From Zoroaster sp. YZ-2022 (lineage: Eukaryota > Echinodermata > Asteroidea > Forcipulatida > Zoroasteridae): a stretch of DNA of 64,000 nucleotides. Location of the stretch: positions 2,604,001-2,668,000 of the forward strand of contig CM055834.1 of assembly GCA_029582265.1 (NCBI GenBank). Direction: 5' to 3'. The translations under genes and the position numbers were made by a program. Shown in pieces: positions 32,757-43,489 of this stretch. Each line of letters starts with the position of its first letter. Position 1 is the stretch's first letter. A model generated the notes under the pieces. That model ran no database searches, was not told the DNA's origin, and saw nothing but the letters and a program-made list of their open reading frames with translations.

Positions 32757-35700
32757 TTATGCTGTCTACTGACAAATTGGGGATCATTGTAGATGGCTCA
32801 AAAATCCAAACAGAAGATCCCATTGAGATTGGTTTGGATAAACGTAGTATGATTCCTGTTACCATAGGTGAAGAGACTCTGAATTGTCTTATTGATACAG
32901 GTGCAACTAGTAATCTTATTTCAGAATCGTTCTACAAGGAAAACCCTGTCTTTAAACAATTACGGTTAATGAAACCTAAATTTAACCATGCAACAACAGC
33001 TAATTGAGGTAACATAGCTATTGTAGGATATCTAAATGTACCAATTTACATTTTAACTTCCAGATTCATTGTACCATTTTATGTAGCAAGTGAATTGCAT
33101 CAAAAGATTATCCTTGGTTCTGAATTTCTTGACGCTCAAAAGGTATCTATTGATTTTGGCAGATCCAAACTTTGTATTCGTAAGAAAAGCCAGTTGCGTA
33201 CCACAGATAAAATCACCATCCCTTCACATTCCCAATCGGTCTGTAAAGTAAGAATTAAACATTCCCTGCCTGACGGAATAATAGGTCAGTGTCATGGAGG
33301 ACGTAACGTACAAAGTATTGGACTTGTAGTAGCTAACACTATATCTCGCTCCCGACGATTGACGAACTCTGGTTCAGATGTAACTGTAATGATTATGAAT
33401 CCATCTGAAAATCCAATAACCATATTTTCTCGTAATAAAGTTGGCACGTTCACCATTGTCTCAGAAAATGATGTCTCAAATTTTGCCAATTTTGATGATA
33501 TTGAACCTAAAGGTGACATCAATGTTCAAGGAACAGAATCTGTTTCATTTGACACTCAAGAGATACTAGATAAAATTAATATCTCATCAACTCGCTTAGA
33601 GCCTATTCAACGGCAACAACTTGAATCTCTAATTGATAATTATGCGGATGTCTTCGAAACCAAAAATAGCCCTCGTGGATTTTATGACAAAGTTCAACAT
33701 AGAATTAATACTGGTAATAACCGTCCTGTTAGAGCTCGTCATTATAGGCACTCGCCTAATTTACAGGAGACCATTATAGAACACGTTAACAAGATGTTAA
33801 ATGATGGTATTATTTCAGAATCAACTTCGCCATTTTCAAGTCCGGTGGTAATGGTTAAGAAGAAAACGGGAGAGTACAGATTTTGTATAGATTTCAGAGC
33901 TCTGAACCAAATCACAGACAATTTTCCTTTACCAAATATTTCGGATACATTTGACAACCTGGGTATGACTAAACCCGCATATTTCTCGACCTTAGATATG
34001 GCATCAGGCTACTGGCAAATAGGCCTAGATAAAGATTCCAAGAAGAAAACTGCCTTTATTACACAAGATGGACTATACGAATTCAATGTTCTACCTTTTG
34101 GATTACATAATGCACCTAGTACGTTTCAAAGAATTATGTATGAAGTCTTACGAGGTTTACATTGGAAATTTTGTTTAGTTTACTTGGATGACATAATCAT
34201 TTATAGTAACACTTTCCAAGAACATATTAGCCACCTCCAACAGGTATTTCAGAAATTTAGGAACGCTAATCTCAAGCTAAAGCCAACAAAATGTTCATTT
34301 GCGTGGGAATAAAATCCATTATCTAGGACACATTATTAGTCAAGACGGTGTTGCCACAGATCCAGCCAAACTCATTGTCATGAAAGAATACCCAATACCT
34401 CGGAATGTCTCCGACGTTAGAGCTTTTCTAGGTTTTGTTGGTTATTACAGACGTTACATAAAAGATTTCAGTAAAACTGCTGAACCTTTAACCAACCTCA
34501 CCCGTAAAAATGCATTGTTCCAGTGGACAACAGAATGTTAAAAGGCGTTTGAGACTTTGAAACCAAAACTTCTAGAACCTCCGGTATTAGCTCACCCTAG
34601 ATTTGATGGAAGTGCACAATTTGTATTACAGACTGATGCATCCTTGTCCGGACTAGGCTTTGTGCTTTCCCAAATACAAGACGGACATGAAAGAGTAATT
34701 GCATACGCAAGTAGAAAACTTAAAGCTGCGGAACGAAATTATACGGTGACAGAATTAGAAGCATTAGCAGTAGTAGGTGTAAAACAATTTTCAACCTACC
34801 TAGAACATAACAGTAAATTTAAAATAGTCACGGATCACCAAGCTCTCAAGTGGTTGTTTGGTCAGAAACATTCTTCCGGCCGACTAGCTCGTTGGTCTCT
34901 GTATCTACAGTCTTACAGTTATGAAATTGAACATAGATCTGGAAAGAAACTTACTAATGTTGATGCTCTTAGCAGGATACATAATCATGAAGTTAATGAG
35001 ACACCTAAACCATTAAGTGTTGTGAAACCGAAGCGTTCAGTTATAGCTGACAATGAGCTTAAATCTAATCAGTATCTTGATGTACTGCCAGCTATGGTAA
35101 ACGAAACAACTGAATCAGTCCAAATAGATAGCTCATCTAATGTTGATGAAACTCGAAATTTGAGATATCAACGTGGTAAACGGGTTCAGAATCATAATCG
35201 GGAGAAATTTGAAAAACAGTTGCCACAGATTCACGAATATATTGATTTAGACAAACTCAAGGTTGAGCAAAGAGTCGATAAATTTTCCCAAGTTATCGAA
35301 TATCTGGAATCGAATGTCTTACCTGATGATGATAAAGTAGCTCGTAACTTACTATTAGAAATAGATCAGTATTTTATACATGATGGTATTTTGTATCATA
35401 TTTGGTATTCACCTCGAACCAGAAGATTTCCGGAACGTAGTATTGTCCAGTTATATATTCCAACATCATATATAGATACGGTGCTCCATCATTGTCATGA
35501 TCAAGTACTCTCAGCCCATTTTGGATTCCACAGAACTTACAGTAAGATACGCCAAAGGTATTTTTGGAAATTTATATATCGTGATATTGATAACTGGGTT
35601 AGATCTTGTGACTCATGTCCTCGTGTGAAAACCCATAAGCATAAAGTCGTAGCACCATTACTTACCATGACAGTACCAGGGCCATTTCAGAGAGTAAGCG

Positions 35701-36891
35701 TAGATATTTTAGGACCTCTACCAGTCACTGAAACTGGGAATCAATATGTATTATGTTTCATGGATCACTGCACTAGATGGCCAATTTTAGTGCCTGTTGC
35801 CAAAATTGATTCCGCCACAATAGCTACTGTGTTCTTTAGAGATTATATGTAACCATGGCTGTCCTCGTATTCTTCTTAGTGACAGAGGTACAAATTGTTT
35901 GAGCAAACTGGTTCAAGAAGTATGTCAGATAATGCGTACCGAAAAGGTTAATACTAGCCCATATCACCCTCAGTGTAATGCACTACAAGAAAGGTTTAAT
36001 ACTGTAATCTTAACGACTGTGTCTCATTATGTGAACAAATTTCACACAAACTGGGATAATTTTGTCCCTGCTATCCAGTTCGCATATCGTAGTACACCAG
36101 CAGATAATTCGATTGGTTTCAGGCCATTTTTTATGTTGTATGGGAGAGAGGCACTACTCCCGATTGATGTATCGCTTTGTCCTAAACCAGAACACTCTGA
36201 ACGTAACGTAAGAGATTATATTCATAACTTAATCACTCAACTTGAAGTAGCCAGAGAAATTTCAAAGCAACATTTAGAATCTAACCAAGCATCTACGAAG
36301 GACCGTTACGATAGTCGTACGCAAGAAGTACCTTACCAAGTAGGAGATGTTGTGTATATTTATATACCAGCAATACAGAAAGGATTATCTAGAAAACTCA
36401 AAGTTCTGGTGTGGTCCATATTTACTTGTACAACAGACTGGTCCTGTAAATTTTAAGGTTAGAAACCTGGAAAACAACAAACTGCTCCATGCTCCAATTC
36501 ATGTTAATAGAATGAAATTTGCTTATAATCGTTTTATTAGACCATCTAATGAAGAAGTGCCACGTGATTTTGTTCAAGGGATCCACTTGAACACTTACAA
36601 GACAGTGATTGCCCTGAAGATTCGTTTGAGCCACACATGGCAATCCACGAACCACAACAAAGAAGCCCCCAAATACCTGGTTTACCCAATGTTGGAAAAC
36701 CAAGCAGCAAAGAGTTCCAAGTTGAGAAAGTCCTACGAGGAAAGTTTATAAATGGCAAATTGCATTATCTGATTAAGTGGAAAGATTTTCCCAATAATCA
36801 AAATTCATGGGAGCCAGTTGAAAACTTGAATGAAACGCTCCGTAAGTTTCTTCAAAATAATCCTGTTAGAATAACTGGTAAAGTTAAATAA
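32757..36891 (+). pseudogene. gypsy pol remnant (PR-RT-RH-IN-chromodomain)
   Basis: Protease LIDTGATSNLIS (about 32,890). RT with LPFGLHNAPSTFQRIM and the catalytic YLDDIIIYS (about 34,180-34,207). RNase H with TDASLSGLGFVLS (about 34,635). Integrase with an HHCC zinc site (about 35,480-35,620) and DDE core residues in VDILGPLP, LLSDRGTN and LQERFNTV. The C-terminal chromodomain lies at 36,719-36,870 (KVLRGKFINGKLHYLIKW, PNNQNSWEPVENL). Breaks: TGA at 33,005, a frameshift near 34,305, TAA at 34,539, and frameshifts near 35,850, 36,405 and 36,585. The copy cannot make an intact polyprotein. Confidence 0.92.
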
Positions 36892-37500
36892 GTCGGCAAG
36901 GATTTTAAGTTGTATTGACTTTAAAGTTTGTGTGTTGACATTATTATTCAAAATTTAATTGATATGGATGTACAATTTTGAATTTAATGTATTGTGAGAG
37001 GTACAGGAAATAAGTACTTTTTGGGTATATGAATTTGTTTAAGTCAGCACTTTGAGTGTTCACCGAAATTGAAACATGCCAATATTATCATTGATGTATT
37101 TATTTTGAATGACTGTAATGTTTTAGTTTATTAAAGATTGACTACAACGGAATAATGATAAGTGCTGTGTTGCTGTTTTCGTTCTAGAAATGTGTAATGA
37201 TTACTAACATATTATTATTATTCAATAAAACTTGTTTCTTCATGCAAAAAATAAAACAATTTGATCGGCGTTCTACGACCCAGAAAAGCCCAGTTTCACC
37301 AAAAGCCCTCAACTCATGAATAATTCATACTTCGTGTGTGACGTAGCACCCATGACGCTTTGTTCACGCACAACAGTCGATCGTGTGTACTGTATGCATT
37401 TACCATACATGCAATGCGGAACAGCGGACAAGCGACATCTTCTAGACCGAAAAACAGCGAAAATGTCCGATAGCAGCGAATATTGGGAAGATCACGTAGT
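36892..37500. other. gypsy 3' region and upstream region of the P2RX7_C gene
   Basis: No coding signal. An attattattattcaataaa stretch at about 37,211-37,229 could serve as a poly(A) signal. The junction between gypsy and foreign DNA is probably near 37,240-37,320, but I cannot place it exactly. Confidence 0.4.
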
Positions 37501-40500
37501 ATGGATGAGGAAGAGGAGTTTCATATAGGCACTTCTGAGGATAGTGATGTCAGCTCTAGCGATGAGGGGAGCTCCCCAGACGAGAAGGCGAAGACGATGA
37601 CGAAGAAGTCGAAGTACGTGGCGCTGAACCATACCGGTTCGAGCCACTTGCGGCGCCTGCAGTTGACCAGCCCGGTGACGGTGATCGTCAGGCCGAAGAC
37701 GACGAACCAAATCCTGATGATAGACGGCTAAACACAGACTGGTAAGCCCACAAAATGATTCATGAATGAAATACTGAATGATGCTTCGTTTGATCAATTC
37801 GTTTCTGCTGTACAAAAATAGTTGTAGGCTGTACTTGACAAAAACATGAACGAACATGATGGAGACCCAAGGTACATAATGTAGTAGTACATGTGTACAA
37901 TTGTACATGTGTACAATACATGTACAGTGGAAATTTGGGGGTAATTACTATGTCTTGCGTTTTATGATTTGTTGGCAATATTAGCCAGTATTTATGAAGA
38001 CATGATGGGAAAGTAATCACTGCTCAAAATTCAAATAAAATCATGATCTTTTACCATCATGCTTTAAGCATAATTGACATTTAGTCTTTCCCTTCAAATC
38101 AAAGGTTGTAGCCCCCTGCACAATAAAAATGTTTGATCTGCCCATGGAAAAATGTATTCCTTCGTGATGTACCTGTCCTTGATCAGTTCATGAGGATGTA
38201 TTTCAAGATAAATTTTTAAGTAGTGCAACCCCAATGACAAAGTTACTAAAATTATATTTTCCAAACTTGTTTTTTTTGTAATAGGTGTTCGTGTGGACAT
38301 TGTGTTCTTCAGCCTTTGCTCGCAAACTGTATATGTTGCAAAGAAGTTGAGAAGACAGAGAACATGATGCGGCAGCTGGACATCAACGTGGATGATCCCA
38401 ACCAGTGCCTTACCATCCATGATTGGTTTGATGCGATCTGCCTCCACCCAGGAGTGCTTGCAACAGCGTATCTTCAGTACAGAGCGTACTATGGCAGAGA
38501 TGCAGTTGAAGGAACGCTTGACCAGTAAGTGATTTGAGTGTTGACTGAATGTACAAAGCCAATGTACCATCAATTTCAATTAATATTTTAGAGCAATGTC
38601 AGTTTTGAATGATCTGCATATCAAGCAGATTACTTTTGATTGACCAGAATGAGCACCGGTGTTTACTTCAGAGTAACCGCACACAACTGAATATGACCTT
38701 GGTTGACCCACGTGCATCTACAGTGCGTATCAAAAAAAAGGTAATCCGAATTCAGGGCGTTAATATGCCAAGGTTATTTAGTTTGACAATTTACATGTAG
38801 TGTACCAAAGAAGAGGAACTCCTCAGCTTTCCATTGATACCTGTATCGATCCATTGCTGTCACACATGGCCGAGTACATTGTTATTGAAAATGGTAAATT
38901 CAAATCGCATTTTTGCAAGTTTGGGTAATCAGTTCAAGGCAGTCTGAAATGGACGCATCACTTGACTGCCTAGATGATTATGTAAGATTTTTAAGCTGGT
39001 GCGGTAATCGTCTGTTACGACATCCTTTTCTTCAAGTTGGGTATTTAAGAAGGGCCTGGGTTTAGGGACAGGTAGTTGGAAAGATGGTACAACTAACGAC
39101 TGAACAGCGAGTTTTCGAGATTACAACATTTCACCAAACTCACAGTTTGCAGCAAACTCGCGATGCTTTCAGGGAACGTTTCCCAGAACGGGAGCCCCCA
39201 GCAGCCAAAACCATCTGGGCGAATGTTAGAAAATATCAAGAGTATGGCACTAGCCTCAACCGCAACAAGGGGAATTCTGGCAGGAGGCGCACCGGGCGAT
39301 CAGAAGGGAACATTGCAGCAGTAAGGCAGCAACTTTTGGAGCATCCTAGGGACACCAGCGCAAGGCGAAATGGGCTGAGATTGCCTTCGGCGACATTCAA
39401 CAGAATCACGAGATTGGACCTCCACCAGCATCCATATCGGATTCACATCCGAGATCAACTTACGCCAGGAGATTTTGCTAGAAGGTTGGCGTTTGCCAGA
39501 TGGTTGATAGCCCGTACCGAGAGAGATGTCAATTTTCTGCGGAATCTCGTAATCGGCGACCAAGCTGCTTTCTCCATGAACGGCAAGGTCAATACGCATA
39601 ATGTTCTTGAATATGCACCAGCAAGACACCCCCGGAATTCAATTTTGAGGTTAACATGAGTCGACAAAAGTGGACTGTTTGGTTAGGACTTTGTGGAAGT
39701 GGTCAGCTGATCGGACCGTTTTTCTTTCAAAGGAATGTCAATGGTAACATGTATCTGCAGATGCTCAATGATAACGTTTTACCGCAGCTGCAGGAACACT
39801 TTGAGCGACAGGTTCGTGGGGTCTTCAGACAACTCTGGTGGGCCCAAGATGGCGCCCCAGCACATCGCCTTATCGCTGTCCGAGATCGTCTGAGGGAACT
39901 CTTTGGCGAACGAGTCATCGCCGTCAACCATGAGGTGGAATGGCCACCAAGATCACCTGACTTCACACCATGTGACTATTTCCTTTGGGGACATTTGAAG
40001 AACAAGGTGTTTGCAACTCCTCCCCGTGATCTTGATGAATTGCAGGGCCGTATTCGAAATGAAGTGGATGCTTTACGCAATAATCCGGCTATGGTGAGAC
40101 GAGCAGTGCAGGACATGCTCCGTCGCTGTCAGCTTTGTGTCGAAAGGGGAGGTGGACATGTTGAAGGTGTGGGTGCATAAAAGGGCAATGTTAGAAGAGA
40201 TTCTTTTTGAATAATGTCCAGTCATTCCTAAAGAAAATCTGGTTTATCATACTAACTTTCACTAATTATCCTGCCTTGCACTGATTACCCAAACTTGCAA
40301 AAATGCGATTTGAATTTGTCATTTTCAATAACAATGTACTCGGTCATGTGACAGCAATGGGTCAATAAAGGTATCAATGGAAAGCTGAGGAGTTCCTCTT
40401 CTTTGGTACACTACATGTAAATTGTCAAACTAAATAACCTTGGCATATTAACCCCCTGAATTCGGATTACATGTGTGTAATTGTTTACTTTTGATCATGA

Positions 40501-40613
40501 TTGCCTTTTGGTATGGTTATAGTTTTATAGCATTTCAGTTTCACATGGTGTTAACGTAAACAATATCGATACTCCACCATGCAAATCACAAATCTTATGT
40601 TTATAATTTTGTC

Positions 40614-40652
<39 letters not shown>

Positions 40653-40817
40653 AAATATCGCCATGTTGCATATCGGCAAGTGGTGAGGTGGTGTTGGGGT
40701 TATCTTGGCCGTTTCAACCGGGTGCCACTGCCATCATGTGTAATGGACGCAATCCGCAGGACGTTCCCAAACCCTGATGGACAGTACAAAGGATTTTCGT
40801 ATCCACCACTGGATTAG
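37501..40817 (+). CDS. P2RX7_C domain (P2X7 ballast-like) protein, 3 exons, exon 1 frameshifted
   Basis: Stand-alone relative of the zinc-binding cytoplasmic ballast domain of the P2X7 channel; no channel part is present. Exons: 37,501-37,741, 38,285-38,524 and 40,652-40,817, with GT/AG borders (g|gtaag, atag|g, ca|gtaag, aaag|a) and matching phases. Exon 1 begins MDEEEEFHIGTSEDSDVSSS (acidic). An apparent one-base deletion near 37,585 then puts the conserved part (GAEPYRFEPLAAPA, RRLNTDW) in another frame. Exon 2 has zinc ligands in CSCGHC and CICCKEVEK plus CLHPGVLATAYLQYRAYYG. Exon 3 has YRHVAYRQVVRWCWGYLGR, LPSCVMDAIRRTFP, GQYKGF and the stop. The order and spacing follow the human P2X7 tail (CQCGSC, LCCRK, LPSC, IRKEFP, GQYSGF). 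It lies inside a gypsy element, and its second intron holds a mariner. The frameshift may be a true pseudogene mark or an assembly error. Confidence 0.85.
38721..40500 (+). mobile_element. DD41D mariner-like transposon in P2RX7_C intron 2
   Basis: Long terminal inverted repeats of about 190-200 bp: left from about 38,721 (cagtgcgtatcaaaaaaaag, preceded by TA) to 38,932; right from about 40,276 to about 40,470. Both arms share aattcaggg-gttaatatgcc, gtgtaccaaagaagagg and gcatttttgcaagtttgggtaatcag. The outer part of the right end is eroded (a short insertion and changes after ggattac). The right border is approximate. Confidence 0.85.
39084..40180 (+). pseudogene. DD41D mariner transposase, frameshifted
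   Basis: N-terminal helix-turn-helix region (MVQLTTEQRVFEITTFHQTH, PAAKTIWANVRKYQEYGT) and GRRRTGRS hinge. Catalytic D in VIGDQAAF (about residue 159), second D in WWAQDGAPAH, third D in SPDFTPCDYFLWGHLK, with 41 residues between the second and third, which places it in the DD41D group of the Tc1/mariner superfamily. The frame breaks at about 39,650 (first part ends at 39,659; second part is open from 39,656 to 40,180). Otherwise complete. Confidence 0.88.
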
Positions 40818-41783
40818 GCCGATTTGCTTTGTTTTATTTTTTAAATTGGTAACATTCTTCCCTAGTTATAATGATCTGGAGGGAGTTACAAATTATTTTG
40901 TGCGTTCATAAACCATGATCAATGGCAGAATCAATTACGTGTATTTCATTTGTGTGTCTTTTCGGGGGAGAAGTTGATTAATTTAGCACTAATGTGAAAT
41001 AAACTTGTTTTATGTTGCCAACAATACACTATGGTAAAAACATTACAAATTCGGTATGGCAGAAAGATGCCAAGAACTGAAAATTTTACAAGACCTTAGT
41101 ACTTTCGAATAAATGACAAGACAAAATATGTATGTATTTGCAACCAACAATTGAGTTTATTTTTGAGGTTAAAATATCAAAATTAAACAAGTTGCCTCTT
41201 GATGACGAAAACAACATAATCAAAATCCTGTACATACTTGTTTGGAACTTGGCCATTGTTCTGTTAAACCGAACTGAAAATCCTTTGAAATTCGTTTCAC
41301 ACTTGCTGCTCTTTTCCCAGGAAAAAACTTACAATCAGCATAACTCTACTGCTGAGCAGGTTCAGATTTTCTTGGATTAAAGCTAATTCAATTAGGTTTT
41401 TTGGCTTTGCATCACAAAAGGGAGAAGTGTGACGAAGTGTGACAAAGTGTGACAAAGACTAATATTGTAAATCTCATGTACTTCTGCCTATAAAACTTAA
41501 AACTTGTTCTGAGTGTACAGTGGCAATAAATTGTAAAATACAAGAATAGAATAACAATAAATGTGTACAGGCCATGTCATTCTGTCTTCAATCAAATATT
41601 AATAAAAAATATATAAAAGACATGTATATAGCACCAAATCCATTTGAATAAAATGCTCCCAGGCCCTTTAAATATAATAAAATAACCTAAAGTAACAATA
41701 GCAAAGATTATAAAAGATTAAATACATGGGAGCCAGATAAAGTGATAAAAACAGGCAAATATCAGCAGGGGCGAATCCAGGAA
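40818..41783. other. No recognised feature
   Basis: Presumed 3' UTR of the P2RX7_C gene, then AT-rich sequence. A plus-strand open frame at 41,132-41,380 has no recognisable domain. Any further exons of the convergent THAP gene would lie here, but I could not identify them. Confidence 0.4.
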
Positions 41784-41936
41784 TTTTGGCATGAAGGTGA
41801 AATCCTTTCGTGTATTATTCACGAACTTCACCCATTCCTTTGATATCGCAGGATCCCGCGGAAATTGAAAAAAATGAGTCTCTGGATTCTTAAGACTATT
41901 TCTAGTGCATCCACCAACAACACATGAAGTCGGCAT
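41784..41936 (-). CDS. THAP zinc-finger domain, first exon or fragment
   Basis: Starts MPTSCVVGGCTRNSLKNPET then HFFQFPRDPAISKEWVKFVN and FTFMPK. This fits the N-terminal half of a THAP domain: the first C-x4-C pair within ten residues of the start, the FP pair, the invariant W and the late P. The second half (C-x2-H and AVPTF box) would be in another exon and was not found. THAP domains bind DNA and occur in transposases (P element, Kolobok, ISL2EU types) and host factors. The gene points toward the P2RX7_C gene. Confidence 0.7.
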
Positions 41937-42757
41937 TATATAACTGTTACACAACAACGTCGAAAAAAAGCTTCATAAAAACTTCATGCCTCTGCTGACG
42001 CATGAAAACGCATGTATAATATACACGGAAGTAACATGGCGTCTTCTGTTTACTCTCGGGTGCTCATGGGTTATACGTCATCCCTTTTCGCTGGTCTACA
42101 AGTCCGCTGGTACTATATCGTGGATTTCATAGTGGATTTTCAATGGGTCTTTGTCGGGAACCAGTGCAGGGCGGGAAATTTCAAAAATCGAAGAAGCGAG
42201 GTCTAATTTTTTCGGTCAAATTGCAACAAAATTATAAAGAGAAAAACATGACCACAACAATAAATTGTTACCTGAACACAACATAAACAAGGTTCGATAG
42301 TCAATTTAATGTGAGAGTTCTCGTTGTAGTCCATCTTTAAGGATTGTGGATTATTCCTTATCACGGATAAAGAGAAGGCGACGACCTTCGGCTCGGCTTG
42401 CGAGAAGTAGCTACGACCACCACATAGGCAGCCGTACAGAAGTTTCCCGGGACGTCGTCCTGATCCTTCCCAGCCGTCTACAGACTGGACTTGGAGATGG
42501 CAACAACGCTGTGTGCAGACCGGACGTCTCATGCCCGTAAATGGACTACAGATGGCAGCGTTGAACAACGTTAAATTAATACCAATTGCTTATAATAATT
42601 GCCAAACATTTGTATTAAATTGTTTGTGTTTGATTTTGTCGTATTGTTGGCATTTGACTGGCCAGCATTTGTCAGCATTTGTCAGCATAACGAAGAGAGG
42701 GGAAAAAACAATTTAATATAAATATACTTTAAAAATTAGAATTGTCAGGAGCCAATT
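41937..42757. other. Upstream region of THAP exon and gypsy tail
   Basis: The segment 42,040-42,090 read on the minus strand contains tgacgtataacccatga, similar to tgacgtagcacccatga at 37,343-37,359 upstream of the P2RX7_C gene. The right-hand junction back into gypsy sequence probably lies between 42,240 and 42,570 but cannot be placed. Confidence 0.35.
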
Positions 42758-42775
42758 TTAAAAAGGAGGGGCGTA
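42758..42775 (+). promoter_or_regulatory. Polypurine tract of the gypsy element
   Basis: ttaaaaaggaggggcgta lies directly before the 3' LTR; the purine run aaaaaggagggg is the plus-strand priming site expected of an LTR retrotransposon. Confidence 0.8.
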
Positions 42776-43123
42776 TGTTATGCCGTTACCTCATGGTTCG
42801 CATTCCTGTCTTGGCTCTTGAGGTCTTGGAATGCAGGCTGGAATTTATGTTATGTAACACCTATTTTATGGAACCCTACAAAAAGGGTGGGGTCCGAGCT
42901 CTCGGGGTCTGTGTCCCTCAACCGTGCCGTCGGGTCGCTCGGGCTCATTTAGACTACTGTAATATTTGGATTTCTGTTTGCCGCATAACATGTTATTGAT
43001 GTTAATAAAATACTAAGTTGTAGATTTCGAAAAGACACGTTTAAACTTGCTATTCTGTTTGTCTGTTGTGTCGATCCCGATGGGTGTGGCGGCCGTTGCC
43101 GCGAGTAAACAACACCCATAACA
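42776..43123 (+). repeat. 3' LTR
   Basis: Same 348-bp length as the 5' LTR, TGTTATG...CATAACA, about ten substitutions between the two. The 3' flank (atatcaacag) does not match the 5' flank. Confidence 0.9.
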
Positions 43124-43443
43124 ATATCAACAGAATATATACTATTGTATTTCTTATATAAGTTTTGAGGCTTTGCATGGTGGAATATCGATATCGTTTC
43201 GGTTTGCGGTAACACCATGTGTTTATCTCAACTAACGTGAAGCTGAGGTATAGGTTCTGAAAAGAACCGTATCGCACAACTCGTATCTCAACCTTCGTTA
43301 AGTGAGAAAGGTTCAAGGGAGAACCAATTTCGGGCAACTCGTTTTTCTCTACTGTCGCTAAGTGAGAAATATGGTTCAGGGAGAACCATGGGGACTTCAC
43401 GGGTTAATATGATTCAGGGAGAACCATGGGGACTTCACGGGTT

Positions 43444-43489
43444 ATTCTCAACGTTTCGATTAGCCTGCTCTAATCTCCGTCAGGAGAAT
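43444..43489 (-). ncRNA. Hammerhead-ribozyme core, mutated
   Basis: Minus strand carries the same layout as the copy at 47,034-47,079, but the CTGANGA box reads CTGACGG: the essential last A is G. Stems attctc/gagaat and gattag/ctaatc are kept. Probably inactive. Confidence 0.65.

Larger units (their letters stand above)
31423..43123 (+). mobile_element. Ty3/gypsy chromovirus, degraded, with about 5.5 kb foreign DNA inside
   Basis: Two 348-bp LTRs in direct orientation, both TGTTATG...CATAACA, differ at about ten positions (about 97% identical), so they belong to one old insertion. Internal order: gag, protease, RT, RNase H, integrase, chromodomain (the Ty3/gypsy order), ending near 36,891. 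A polypurine tract sits right before the 3' LTR. Between the pol end and that tract lie a P2RX7_C gene, a mariner and a THAP exon, most simply explained by later nested insertion. No matching target duplication is seen (agtat on the left, atatc on the right). Confidence 0.85.

Noticed and set aside
37260..42240. Clear terminal inverted repeats around the P2RX7_C-THAP unit
   Set aside because: Only a short tgacgta--acccatga similarity was found by eye; not enough to call transposon ends, so it is kept as a hypothesis only.
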